Source: Symbiodinium kawagutii
Lineage: Eukaryota > Sar > Dinophyceae > Suessiales > Symbiodiniaceae
NCBI GenBank assembly: GCA_009767595.1
Contig: VSDK01020384.1
Span: 705-64,704, forward strand
Length of the DNA stretch: 64,000 nucleotides
Direction: 5' to 3'
Shown: positions 23,111 to 35,525 of the stretch, one piece after another
Layout: the number at the start of each line of letters is the position of its first letter
Numbering within the stretch: the first letter of the stretch is position 1
Program-made: the position numbers and the translations under genes
The notes under the pieces: model-generated
The model's input: the letters and a program-made list of their open reading frames with translations, nothing else
What the model was told of the DNA's origin: nothing
The model's database searches: none

Positions 23111-24174
23111 ATGATGTATGGTGGCTTCTGAAAAGCGGAGATCCCCAGAAATGGTTGGCTTCTCACTATAGAATTACTATACGAAAAGAATACTCAAGGA
23201 TTTGGGGGTACCCCTCATCTTGAGAAACCACCACATGCATTCGGTGACTCATCATTCTGAGCCGATATATAGGGGATAAACAACCACAAGTACTTGGTTG
23301 ATAGTTAGCTCGAAACGGTCTTTAACCCAATCGATGACATGAACGAGGGGGCTCCGAATGGTTTATACAAGCATCTGATTGAAAATATGTAAATCAAGGC
23401 TATATACCATAATGGACCACGGCAACTACATACGACCATCCATATGAGACATGTTGGATTGCCATCAATCGTTGAATCAACCTCCCCAAGGCCTTGATGT
23501 TTTACGATTTGCTTAGAGGGGAATCTCAGCATTTTGTTGGAACTCTGGATCGACAGTTCCCCTGGTTGTAGCCCCCAAGCATCACTGCTCACTATGGCTG
23601 GTTGCCGTGCTGGTTAGTGCTGGTTGTTAAGTAACTGTCGAAGGTAACTGACTGGCTTAGAGGGCGTATGATTTAATATGATGAGGTGTTTCTTGGGCCA
23701 CACGGTTGTAAGGGCCACTTATGATCAATGAAAATGTGGTTTTGCACTTGCGGGCTTGTGTATGATGTACATATGTTTACGTGTACCTGCAGCCAACAGC
23801 AGCAACCATGTGTCGATGTTCGAACAGCTGGGCAGCTTTTTTTGGTGCACTACGTCACTACGACTGACAATGTTATAGTTGCGGAGTATGCATGTAGGAT
23901 TTTTTTGGCACATACCACTCAACCACCACAGCAATGAATCAGTGTAGGAACAAATGAACAAACACATGCAGGGAACAAACGAGTTAGTGAGCAAACAACT
24001 ATTATCACCATCTACCGTTACTTTTTCCCTCATATTCATCAAGTCACCATGGTTAAACATGCTTTCACCAATACTTTTGACCATCCTTCACCCACCATTT
24101 GTTCGCCATAGATCAACCATAGATCAACCATAAATCAACCCTCATCATCCATCATGGACCCTATATTTGCTTGT

Positions 24175-24311
24175 CACCCATGGCTCAGCCCACCCTGGCC
24201 GCCCGGGAGCCGGCCGGGCCGCAGCCGCAGGTGGGACCTCCGAACTCGGGCAGCTCCTCGTTGCAGAGAAGCCTCCAAGCGCATCCAGCAGCACGGCGAT
24301 CGGTGGGCCCT
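24175..24311 (+). CDS. G+C-rich exon-like block, frame unresolved
   Basis: The block follows 100 bp of ATAGATCAACC repeats and contains possible donors CAG|GTGGGA and CG|GTGGGC. Three frames on both strands are open, so no product is proposed. Confidence 0.22.
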
Positions 24312-25810
24312 GGATGGTGGTCCACGGAGATTGGTGACCGAAAAAGGTTCTGAATACTGGGTATGATATTATAGTATACATGAATATAATCTAGTAGGCA
24401 TTATATACATGAAACTAGTGTATATACATGTATATACCCAATATTGATTGGGTATACTAGGGTATCTACTAGCTAGTAGGGGTTTGAATACGGGTATAAG
24501 TATCTACTAGTCAAGGTATAGGGTATGCTAGGGTATCCGCTAGGTTCTACTAGTCAGGGAGCATATATTAGAACAATGTGTTTCAATGTACATGTATTTC
24601 ATAGAATCTAGATGTGTATGTCAATTTGCATCATCCACTTTCCACGCCACGCCATTTTTTTGATCAATGCTTAGAAGAGCCATCAGATTATTGAACAGAG
24701 GACGAACAACAGATTGACATTGCAGTAATGTGGCTACACCCATGGATCTCTCCAGGATGTCAGCAGCCAGCATTTTTCTCGAGTTCTGACCCAAGTTATG
24801 AACTTTCACCAAGGGATACCAGTTCATGTTGACTCATCATGGTTGATCACGGCAACCGACTCAAACAACGTTTGGGGTAACCCGCTCTTGAGCAGTGCAT
24901 CGCTCCCCGAGGATGTTCACTTCATCGACGGCCTGCACGTAACTAGGCTCCTGATGTTGGCCAATCACTGAAAGGATTTGAAGTGGGTTCCCAGTGAAAT
25001 GATGGTTGTTTTGGGGGCGCCTCATGTTTGGAGATAGTAAAATCACATAGTTCCTCGGGCCGGGTAGGTTTTAAATGATTTGAAAGCATCAGACAATCCG
25101 GTGAATGTCAGGGGTTTAAGCAACCAGTTTGTAGCAGAATAGCTGTGGTAGCTATGAAAGCTAATCATTATCAACCAGCAAATGGTAGCCATTGCTGACA
25201 TCATTGCCACCATCATTGGCCAAGATTAACCAGCATCAACCATGTCTCACCATGATTAAGCAACATCAACCACTCGGGAACCGCTCTTTGCCATCTAGCA
25301 TCGCACAACCATTATCATTGCCCGTTACAGTTGCTATCCAACATTACAGCGTCACTAAGCATTTTGCTAGTATGATCGGTCATGAAGCAGCACAAGTGTT
25401 CATGACTAAACATAATTGGCCGTTATTAGGCTGCTATAATTTAATCATGCTAACATTGCCAAACTGTTATACATCATTTCTTTACTCGCGATTATCACCA
25501 ATATTATGATGAAAACCAAAGCTGGCCAATCGAGTATCATAGATTGCATTCCCAATCATTCCCCAATCGGCAACATCATTAGCCATATCATTAGTCGTCC
25601 TGCACCGGAGCCATGATAAACCATTCCAGATACTTAACCATCATTTCTTCAATCATCCAGATGCAAGTCATATTATCCTCAACCATATCAATGAGCAAAT
25701 CCTCAACCAAATCAATGAGCATATCATCCTCAACCAATCTGAATCATGAAAAAATCATGAATGATATCGAATTATGCAACGCATTAAGCAACGCATCATT
25801 CGCATCACAC

Positions 25811-25960
25811 CAGGCTCCACCAGGGGCCTCAGCCCAGGAGTTGTCCGTGCCCAGCAGCTGGCTGCGCAGCGAAGATTTCTGGCACTGGCGCTGCTCGGCT
25901 CCCAGGCTGCTCCCCAGCAGCTGGGTGGAAGCGCATGGCCTGCAGGCGCTGCCTGGTGAC
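25811..25960 (+). CDS. Exon-like block, frame unresolved
   Basis: The acceptor ATCACACCAG is followed by G and the donor GTGACC lies at 25961. Either SSWLRSEDFWHWRCSAPRLL or RAQQLAAQRRFLALALLGSQ could be the reading. A 19-bp tandem repeat (GTGGGTGG/ACCCCCCTG, 25963-26022) follows immediately in the intron. Confidence 0.33.
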
Positions 25961-26597
25961 CGGTGGGTGGGTGACCCCCCTGGTGGGTGGCCCCCCTGGT
26001 GGGTGGCCCCCCTGGTGGGTGACAGCTTGGATGGGCTAGGGAGGTTCCACCAACAGAGGGTTGGAATACGATGGAATTGAAGGATTGAAACCAGTAGCAC
26101 TTGGATTAACTAAGTGGATTGATGAAGTGTCGGGTGGAATTTCCTGTGCTACAATCTCAGCAACGAGGTGGATTGACAGTGATGGTGAAATTATGTGAAA
26201 TTCGAGGGATGACTGTCGATCACGACTCTTCAAATCAAGGTGGATCAAAGGTAATGATGGTCACTTGCGTGGGCGTTTGCTTAACTTGACCATCAAATGG
26301 GGGGGATTGCTTAACAGGTACGATGGTCAATGCCACTGGTGAATGTTTACCTGGTGAGATATAATCGTTGGCCGACCGGATGGATGATGGTTAGCAGACT
26401 CGTACTGATTGTTGACAATGGCTACTTACTTTCTCGGGATGATAGTAAGATTAAACAACTTGAACCAGCATTTGGGTTATCAACATCTACAGTAATATGT
26501 TTTCAGAATGGTTGGCATTGATATAGTCGTTGGGACGACGGTCCCGACGGACGATTGACACCTGTAAACAATGAGATCACCCCCATAAACAAGCAAA

Positions 26598-26951
26598 TTG
26601 GTGGAGCACATTTCTAGAGCAACGGCAGCCAGCATCATCAACCGGAGCATCACTGACAAGAAGACCAACAAAAGGATGGGGGTTTTCAAATTCCAGGCAC
26701 AGGGTTGGTTTGAGCAAGCAGCTTTCAGTGATTTTCAGTGTGTCTATGTGTGTCTCGGAAAATTAATGGACGTTCTACACACCCGTACATTGCGGTTTGT
26801 CAGAATCACGTGGGGGCTTCTTGTAGAGAAGAAAGGACCGCATGAGCTTTTGAACCGACTGGACTACTGTTGCATTGGAATCCTCCTTCCGGGATGCTGT
26901 AAACACACGCGCTCACACACATTTGCAGGTGAGATCCCGCTCACAAGCTGA
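26598..26951 (+). CDS. 117-codon open frame, weak
   Basis: The frame opens VEHISRATAASIINRSITDK, uninterrupted to TGA 26951. No acceptor or domain supports it, although it lies just upstream of the sulfotransferase-like gene. Confidence 0.22.
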   Translation: MVEHISRATAASIINRSITDKKTNKRMGVFKFQAQGWFEQAAFSDFQCVYVCLGKLMDVLHTRTLRFVRITWGLLVEKKGPHELLNRLDYCCIGILLPGCCKHTRSHTFAGEIPLTS

Positions 26952-27213
26952 AACTGCCAGCCAAATCATAGCTTCTGGACAGCAAGGAGTGGTAGACCTC
27001 AACAATTGATTTGCCCGTTAAACTTAGTCTACAAATGCTGAGGGTCCTCCTCCACGATTGGTCATTTTCAAAACCGAACTTATCAGCTTTGAAGGGACAA
27101 AGGACAAACACATTTGCTCAATAATTTCCATCCCCTCTAGTCCTCTAAATAGTGACAAAGGACAACACATCTGAATTTCCATACCTTCTCGTGGCCTTTT
27201 TTACTGTGCCCAG

Positions 27214-27328
27214 GTTGGCTTTCGAAACCCGAAGTTCATCTACAGTGACTTTGCCGAGCAGTGGGGAGTCTACTTTGGTTTATCGAGCACAGGAGTTTCT
27301 AGGGATTTGCCAAGCAGTTCGAGGACTT
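27214..27328 (+). CDS. Exon upstream of the sulfotransferase-like gene, possibly part of it
   Basis: A strong acceptor (TTTACTGTGCCCAG, followed by G) and donor (GTAAGC) define it. Two frames are open. One (containing GESTLVYRAQEFLG) ends in phase 0 and would join the RDP-motif exon at 28127 in phase; GE-T-Y words precede the RDP motif in many sulfotransferases. The other (VGFRNPKFIYSDFAEQWGVY) looks more natural but would not join in phase. Confidence 0.45.
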
Positions 27329-27616
27329 GTAAGCTCCTGATTCAGACAAGATCCAATGCAAAAACATATTGTTTAGTGTTAAGGTCCTAGGTATTTTTCG
27401 ATCAAGAGGCATTGTTGACTTCAGTTGATCGCAAACATAATGGTGTGCAGCAAGTACAGTAACATCAGTTACATAGTAACTCCATATTTTGGATGCTAGT
27501 TTAGTGTAACTGTGGAAAGTAATACTCCAGACATTGGCTACTCGCAATTTGTAGCACTGTAACCAACAAACATTGTCCAGACGCTGTGCTGCTTGGTGGT
27601 TTCAAACATTTTTTAC

Positions 27617-27849
27617 CCACTAATGATCAACAATTGGGTGGTTGACCAGCGCATGCCCTTGTCACTTCCGGGGTGGCTTGACTTGCGCATCCCCACAGCG
27701 GGGTGGGCTTCAACCACCAGCTGGTCCAGGTCCACAGTGCTTGGAGAACCTGAAGTTTGTCCCAGGCGTCCGGGGTCGTTGATGGTCATCCGGTGGTCCC
27801 CGTCCCCAACCAGCTGCGTGGTGTATCCCCAAGAAACGGCAAGTTGATG
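27617..27849 (-). CDS. Minus-strand 77-codon block inside an intron, function unknown
   Basis: The minus strand reads HQLAVSWGYTTQLVGDGDHR then MTINDPGRLGQTSG, open from an acceptor CATCCATAG to a GTAAAA donor, with G/C-rich third positions. The plus strand also has an 84-codon frame here, so strand is not proven. If minus, it is nested in the intron between the exons at 27214 and 28127. Confidence 0.38.
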
Positions 27850-28126
27850 CTATGGATGTTTAGGATTTATGCTTTTCTTGGTGATTGTTGCTGTTGTGTT
27901 GATTCTATTTGACTACAGTACGTTATATGGTGTTGTTGGTTTCGTATTATCTCGTTTGTTCCGCGTCTTCGTTTCTTTCCTTCATGTGCAAAATATGCAC
28001 GTGCGTTTTTACGAATCAGAGATGCTTTGCATTTCATTGCATTAACTACCATGCCTCAATTTGACCTAAGCTCCCATAAAAGCTTCCCACAAGATGACTT
28101 GCTCCCCTCCTAGCCCTTCCCCACAG

Positions 28127-31100
28127 TGTATCCCACGGAACCCTGCGGGCGCGGGGACATGGCCATTGCCATTGCTAGGCATTAAGATCATCGCCACCTG
28201 GCGCGATCCCGTCGAAGCCCGGATGCACCTGCCTAGGCAACTGCCTAGAATGCTATTGCTGCAAGTGTAGCGTCCTTCAACAGTTGATTCTTGCAGCTTG
28301 CAACCAGAATCTGTAGCTGATTATTGCAACAAGAAATTCAGACTGACAGCATCATTGTAAATGTTCAGTAGCATCGCAATATAACTGCGGCCGATATTTC
28401 GCATGTTTGCATGCAGTTGCTGTGGTCATCTGGGAGCCAATCGCAGGTGCAAATCTAAGAAGTATGAATCGAATGGGTATATTTTCCTTGACATCCGCGA
28501 TTTTAAAACACTGCATCGCGATTGATCGGCGATTGTTTTTCGATTGATGCAGTCATTTGTTCTGCTTATATGGGAGAAAACCATGCATACAACAGGCACA
28601 ACATATAAGAGTACCAACTTCAAGCTTACAAGCCAGACTTCCGCAATGGGAATCTGTTTGTACACATGATTTGGATTTGATCGTAATTGTGGGGCGATTG
28701 ACGAACCCCCAATGTGCGATTTTCACCTTTCAGATAGCGGTTGGTTGGCCCAGGAACCTGTACTTTGATCGACAACCATAAAAAGTTGTCAGACAATGGC
28801 TACCGTTAATCATCATGATAAGCCGGCATTGTATAGCCAAAAGCTAACCATTGTTTGCTATCATTGACCACCCCTAAACATCAGAAACAACAAGTAATTA
28901 AGTACTATCAACCATCATTAATAACTACCATTGCGACCATTATTAACTAATTCATCATTGCATCAATGTAGACTCAGGATTGGATGTGGAGCTCCCTTTT
29001 GCGAGCCTATGAAGGCTTCGACGCTTCGCATGAGGCGTGGCATCGGTTGCGCTGGATGGTGCATGCTGTGGAGTTCGAGCGATGGACTACGGAAGATTTG
29101 CGGTTGCCATTGGTGGTTAAGACGCTTCGCTGAAGCGGTTTACCAAACCAAGCCCGGAGAGAAGGGAGAGAGAGAGAGAGAGAGAAATGATTGAAATGAT
29201 CATAAATGATGATGACTGTTTTGTGCTATGATGGAGAATCATTGTCCGCTGCAACGCGTTGCATCTAAAATCAAGCGCCATGAGAACGGTTTGTGTAGAA
29301 TCTGGGATCGATATTTGGATTTCTTTTAAGTGCGGCATATACTCATTTATTATGTAATTGAAGCACTATTTGGATAGACATTAGCATCATATTTGTCGAA
29401 TTTAGTTGATCTATTGGCCTCTTGGGGGATGACATCATTCGCTGTGCCGACTCGGTGACTGAACGCAGCTCGGAAGGAGCTGCAACTTCCGCTGCTGCCG
29501 CTCCCCCCAGCTCCAGGACTTCGTGCAAGCCTGGCACAGTTTGGCGGAGGCCGCCTTCAAGGACCGTTGATGTGGAGCCATCAGCGCCCATCAGCCATCA
29601 ACATCCATCAAGATTCATCAAGATTCATCAAGATCCATCAACATCCATCAACCATCATCTTGAAACACTGGTTTTCGGATCTTGAAGCCCCTGTGGTCGG
29701 CATTTTGGGCTTGACCACTCAGCAATCTTCCTGCCGAAGCGAACCTAGGAGTACCAGGTCCCACCAGATTGGGGAGTGGACCCGTGCAAAAACGTGGGCA
29801 AAGTGGGGATGATTCCACAACAACCCATTGGAAGCTAGCCTTTGCTGACCAGTAGGATAAGTTACCCTTTGGGTTTGTTAACTACGAGTGCACCAGTCTG
29901 GTAGAACCATAAAAACACATCACCTGCGTATAGTCAAAAGAACACATTGCATCTTTGAATTGGTGATTAGTAAGCAAATAGCCCTAATGAACCGTTTTAT
30001 TATTACCAACCAACCACATCCAACCAGCATTACCTATGGAAATGGTTCAACAATGTGCTTCATTCACCAGCCCTCGATTCACATGATTGAAGGCCGTGCC
30101 GCCAGGAGGACACCCAACTGCATCGAGAGGGAGGAGGTGGGGTTGGCGGTAGCGCCATGTCGTGATGTAGTGCTGTATAGTGCCATCATGGCCAACAGGA
30201 GTTCATGATGAGTCAATAGACAGTCCATGGTATGTTGGTGTCGTGTTGGTTAGTACTGTATAGTGCCAGATGTTCATTTTGCCACGTATTGGTCTACACG
30301 GTTGCTGACAAGATTCGGTGGTTACTGCATCGCTATTATGAAGCTTTTGCTGAGAAGATTCTGCTGTTCCGGGATCGGCTGTAGCAAAATTTTGAACCTA
30401 TGCAGGAGCACTTGATTTGGAAGCCCAGTGGATCCGTGAAGTTGAGACTTGTAGGAGCTCCCTCGAGAGGAGCATCAAGGACATCCCAAAAGTTTGGGCT
30501 TCCAATGACTGTCCAAAGTTAAAGCAGGTACCCAACCTTAATATTTAAGTTGATGTTAGTTTAATGAATCTTCTAGTATTGTTGCTTATTATCCCTTCTT
30601 ATTGACCATTTCGCCAAGCAGGCTCCGATAGACATGACCATCTCGTGCGACAAGCACATCTTCCACGCCCGAATCGCCGCTCGAGGTTTATCTGAACTCA
30701 GCATGTGGCGTTTGGGTGTGCCCTTGAGCGCCTCAGAGCACCATGCTGGTGTTCCGGGGTCAGTGATGGTTGGTGGCCCCAAACAGATTCATTATTGTAT
30801 GGGCTATCCGTGAGGCATGAGGTGATCCTGGCTGGGAATTTGGAGATGAAATTCTGACACTTTGGAGATAGATTTAACCGAGATTCATCCGTGGGGTCTC
30901 CCATTCATGGCGGTCATTCAATCACCCTACTGACCCTCCGATTGTTGCGGTCCGAGGCGAGACACCACGGCCATGGTGAAACACCAGCATGTCAATACGC
31001 TGTAATGAATCCAATGGGTTGGGTGGCATCCTAGAGGTAGATTACCAAGGATTGTTACATAATCATAAGGCTTGGTTGCGAGCGGGTCGTAGTATTCAAT

Positions 31101-34041
31101 AATGGTTGGCAATGGTTGGCACCTGCCAGATGATGGTTAGATCATGGATAGAGCCATTAGCATGAACTCGTCGTTGCTTGGTCATCCTTGGTTAGGTTTA
31201 TGTTTTGACGCCGGCTTCGGATTTGTCCAATGAAGACCTGCCGTGTCCAAGGCCCACGGATGGCCCAACTGCATCCGACTTTTCAAAGGCTCAAAGATGT
31301 CTTCGAGGAGCGCCTGGGGGGCCCTTGGCAGTGCTTGGCAGGTCTTCCCTGTGGCAGGTTGGTCCTGCTGCTCGAACTTGGCAATGGAAATCCACCAAGT
31401 ATGGTTGATGTTTAAGGGTTTCCCAATAGAATATGATGTGTCTTGTTGATTTCCCATTGCCAAATTAGTTTCCCACAGGATTCTTTTGCATCCGCTACTG
31501 TTATCGCTGGAAGCCTACCAATGACATAAGTTGTAATGGATCAATTGCCAAAGTCAAGCTCTCAAAAGATCCCAACCCGCAGAATTGAGAGCTCCACGGG
31601 TGTATGTTGAATGGTAACCATGGCTGGCAAATGTTGATACGAAAGGATTCTAACCAACAATACTGGTTAATGTTTGATACTAGTCTAGTCGGCGGTTTTT
31701 TGTACTTGCTGGGGGAGTGCCAGGGATCAAGACCGCCTGGTTTTCCATGCATTTTTCCTTTATATTTACACGGTGGGTTGATGAACTGTTAAGTGTGGAT
31801 GGTATGAAACCACCAACTACTCTTTTCACTGCTCTTTGGTATCCGCAGATATATATATATATATATAGTAAGACGGCCATTTAGCAAAGTTGGGGAACCA
31901 CAAGGTTTATCCCTGACCACCAGCCCGCACATCACAACAAGCATTGAAAGCACCATCTTGTGTCTTCAGTGGGCTCAGATAAAGCTAATTTCATTCCATC
32001 AAACTAAAGTGATTTCTGGAGTTGGCTATATGGTTTTATAATTTTCTCATCCAGAAGCATGATGATGCCAGTCATGTTGAATTTATTGACATTGCCAACC
32101 CTTTTTAACCACCATTTTGCTTTTTGTTCTTGAATGCCAATTTAGGTATGGATAGTGAAAAAATGAGTGTGAAACAGAAACAAAAGAAAATTCCATACCC
32201 GTAGGGGCCCCATGCCCGTAAGTACACGAAGTGGCGCAGGTAGAAAGATCTGGTCTGGTGAGTCGGTTTGGTTCCCAAGTCCAGGTAAGAACCTGGTGGA
32301 AAACACCACGTTCAGATTTTTTCTCGGATGACCGCTGCCAAGATTTGATCTAGTTGGCTCTGCATGTTGCGAAAAGCATGTGCGTCATTTCGGATTCAGT
32401 TCCAAATCATGCACAGTGTGCTGTGTGTCCATTGTTTTACGTGGTCTGCCGACCCATGAACAAGGCTATCGACCATTATTATTGACCAACATGTTTCAAC
32501 CATCATCAGCCACTCTCTCAATCACTGCTGCCAACCAGTATCATCTCTGATAAAGCTCTGAAATCCAACATTTTTTATGAACGATTCTTCTGAACAATCA
32601 TTACCATTACAATCATCAAACCCTTTTTAGAATATGATGTGGATGATATTAAAATTATTGACTACGTATTTTTACCTACACAAAAAAAATCAACCAAAAG
32701 CAACCACTCTAAAATATGTATTTGCTGCTCTCGGAGCTTGCAGGACCGGTTCTTAGTCTTACAATTCAATGACCTCCGGAAGAACGACACCATGTGGATC
32801 GACACCGCTCTTCGCTTTCTTGGGTTGGAGGCATCTTGCCGCTGCATGGGTTGGGGGTGCTATTTGCTGGCCTTTGGATGCTGAGGTTGGACTGGTAGTT
32901 CTTTGTTCCAAAAATCATCCCAACATTTTGGAGTTTACCAGGGCTCCATCCACCTACCAGCATTCAATAATTGAAGAGGTTGATTTTGCCTGGGGTGAAT
33001 GCAAGATTCATTGCGTGTGGGCCTTGGGTCACTTTTTCGTTGAAAATCATCATCCTTATTTGAGGATTGAGGACCCCTAGGAACAATTGATTCTACAGAT
33101 CAGAATGACACATGTGGGTCCTACAATCATGCCCCTGGCAGGTTTGCCTGACTTTGAAAGTATCAAAAATGCAGCATCTGTCTTGGCACACATGGGAGGG
33201 CCATGTTGTCATTTTAGCAATTACTGTTGACCCTGAGGTTCCTGCTGCGTCTGCGGGAAGGGGTACATGACTGGAGCTTTTTTCTGCAGCACAAGCAATT
33301 GAAACCAAGCACAATTGCCGGTTTGAGGATGGCAAGCTCCGTGGAACCATCCGACTTTTGGAACACATTTCATTTCGGAACCCCGTTAAAGATAAGGCCT
33401 TCCTTTTGAATGGCCTGCTGCATTTGCCCAGGGGTTTGTCATCGTCGTTGTTATTTCCTGTCGTTGTCGTCGTTTTGGTCGTTGTTTCTGATGGGTCGTT
33501 GAGCTGTCGTTGTGATGGTCACCGCTGTTAAGGCAAGGCACTCACTGCAACACGTGTTGCCTCACAACGTTCGCAGACGACGGGCCAGCAACAGCCCAAG
33601 GTGCACTCGGCACAGCACAGCCTCAGCTTTGATGGCTGCAGGATGGCTGTATGGCTTTGATGGCTTTGCTGTTTGATCATGCGTTTGATCATGTGCTGTG
33701 GATGGCTTTGATGGCTGCAGGGTAGTTTGGATTGACCGTTTGTTTCTATTGAGACACGGGGCAGTGAAACGAACTATGATTCCAACAAATAGGCGGCTCT
33801 GCAGGATTATGCCGCAATCAACTTCTCTTTCTTCGATCAATTTCATGCACATTTCGCTCAATGTGGTGTTGCCTGCGGCTCACCTCCCAAAAGCTATTGG
33901 GCTCCTATTTCTAGTGATCTATTGTGATTTTTTTCAGGCAGGGATTACATCTCGAACTCCATGCCTACGTCCCCCGACAGACATGAAACTGTATGGGCGC
34001 AAAAAAACATCACCAAACTACCACAACGATCCACAATTTAA
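28127..34041 (+). CDS. Multi-exon sulfotransferase-like gene (3' part)
   Basis: Exons read in phase: 28127-28264, 28978-29115, 29511-29565, 30406-30527, 30622-30748, 31252-31341, 31479-31552, 32744-32849, 33142-33225, 33290-33433 and 33938-34041 (stop TAA). The first contains KIIATWRDPVEARMHL, like the 3'-phosphate-binding RDP region of PAPS-dependent sulfotransferases. The exon at 32744 has DRFLVLQFNDL...RFLGLE, like the conserved C-terminal segment of that family. Sulfotransferases move sulfate from PAPS to a sugar or other acceptor, often in the Golgi. The P-loop exon was not found and should lie upstream. All listed junctions keep phase, and most exons start with G after AG. The exon at 31479 has three open frames and is the least certain. 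The roughly 110-residue tail after RFLGLE is not part of the usual fold. The family call is an inference from two motifs. Confidence 0.52.
29160..29186. repeat. (GA)n microsatellite
   Basis: About 12 GA units within an intron of the sulfotransferase-like gene. The same intron has CATCAAGATTCATCAAGATT repeats at 29600-29660. Confidence 0.95.
31848..31869. repeat. (TA)n microsatellite
   Basis: Ten TA units in the intron after 31552. Confidence 0.95.
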
Positions 34042-35313
34042 AAAATAGGAAGGTGAGTCAGTCAAAATTAGGAAACCAACACGAGACCTGCAAATCAAGA
34101 TGGTGTCCCAAAGGCTTTTTTCGTGGCGGATATGTTTATGGTTCTTTTGGGCTTTTCAGTCATTTGCCACTAAGCTGCCTCTCAGGATGGAGAATCTTTA
34201 GAATCAACCCAGAATAACTTGTTTTCGATGATCAGCCAACCCACTTTGAGGACTTCATTCTAGAAGCAACCGCTCGCTGTCATGAAATGCCAGGCTCAAA
34301 GACATGATTGCCAATGATACTCAAAGGCTGCAAGATTTCTTACGCTGCTTGGATGGCATTGTACTGTTTGCACACTGACGTTCGCAATGACATGACATCA
34401 AACCAAAAGCAATCGGCATTAATTCTACACCATAGATATCCATAGATATCCAGCTATGGATCAGCGTTGGGCAACTATTACCCATCATCAACCGGCTATT
34501 GATTATTATAAATGCTTGGCATGTATTCACCATGTGGTGATTGCACATGTGTTCATGTGAAAATTTCTGTGCGAGCCATTCAAGCTTGATTGTGGGAACG
34601 GACACTCGAATATTTTCCGTGCTGCATTCTTCAAGGCGAGGATGTCTTACAAATTAAATCTGACATTCAAAAATTGTACATACATAATATGATATGTTTT
34701 TCAATTTTTTCATGGTGGATGAGTAAGAAGTACATTTTGAAATGTGCAGCTACAGCCTGCCCATTGAGTAAGACTGGGCTTGAGGCACAGCGCATTTTTG
34801 GATACAGACAGAAGCGGGGCAGGAAAGAATTGGGTGCTTTATGTGGCTAGGGTGCGGCAAGCTTAGAATATCTAACCCCCAATAACCTCAAAGAATCAAA
34901 AATTTGAAAGAACTAACTTTTGGTAAATTTTTTTACACCCTCATATCATATTTTTGGCTTCAGTGTAAAGAAAGTAACTAAGCAATACCATTCAACGGTA
35001 TGTGCATGTTAGTAACTAGCCTAGGCCGAAAGTAATAACAAAAATCCAATTATTAATATAAAACTAAAGGACAGGACCGGAGGCAAATAAAATAAAATTC
35101 CATAATCCCCCAAAAAAATATTAAATTAAAAAGATAAATTCCATATTAAAAAATATATTTATATATATTATATTTATATATATTATTATAATATATTTTA
35201 ATTTTATTTAAAAAATATTAAAATTTAAAATATATATATTTTAGAAAATTTAATTATTAAATATAAAAATATATTATAAACATAAATTTTATTTATAATA
35301 AATATTTTAATTA

Positions 35314-35481
35314 ATATAAATAATAAATATAATTTAATTTATAAAATTATTAAATTTATTAAATAATTAAATTAAAATATATTTTATAATAAAATAATTA
35401 TTTTATTATAAAATATATTTTAATTTAATTATTTAATAAATTTAATAATTTTATAAATTAAATTATATTTATTATTTATAT
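35314..35481. repeat. Perfect 168-bp palindrome (84-bp arms, no spacer)
   Basis: Reading outward from the centre between 35397 and 35398, every base pairs with its partner through 84 positions. The next pair (35313/35482) mismatches, and a 2-bp slip extends the similarity further. All bases are A or T. It could extrude as a cruciform or fold as a long hairpin in single-stranded form. Confidence 0.95.
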
Positions 35482-35525
35482 ATTAATATTTTTATTAACC
35501 CCAATATTCTGATTTTTTTCACAAA

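Noticed and set aside
28127-28170. PAGAGTWPL read as a sulfotransferase P-loop
   Set aside because: It lies only about 20 residues before the RDP motif, far too close for the 5'-phosphosulfate-binding loop.
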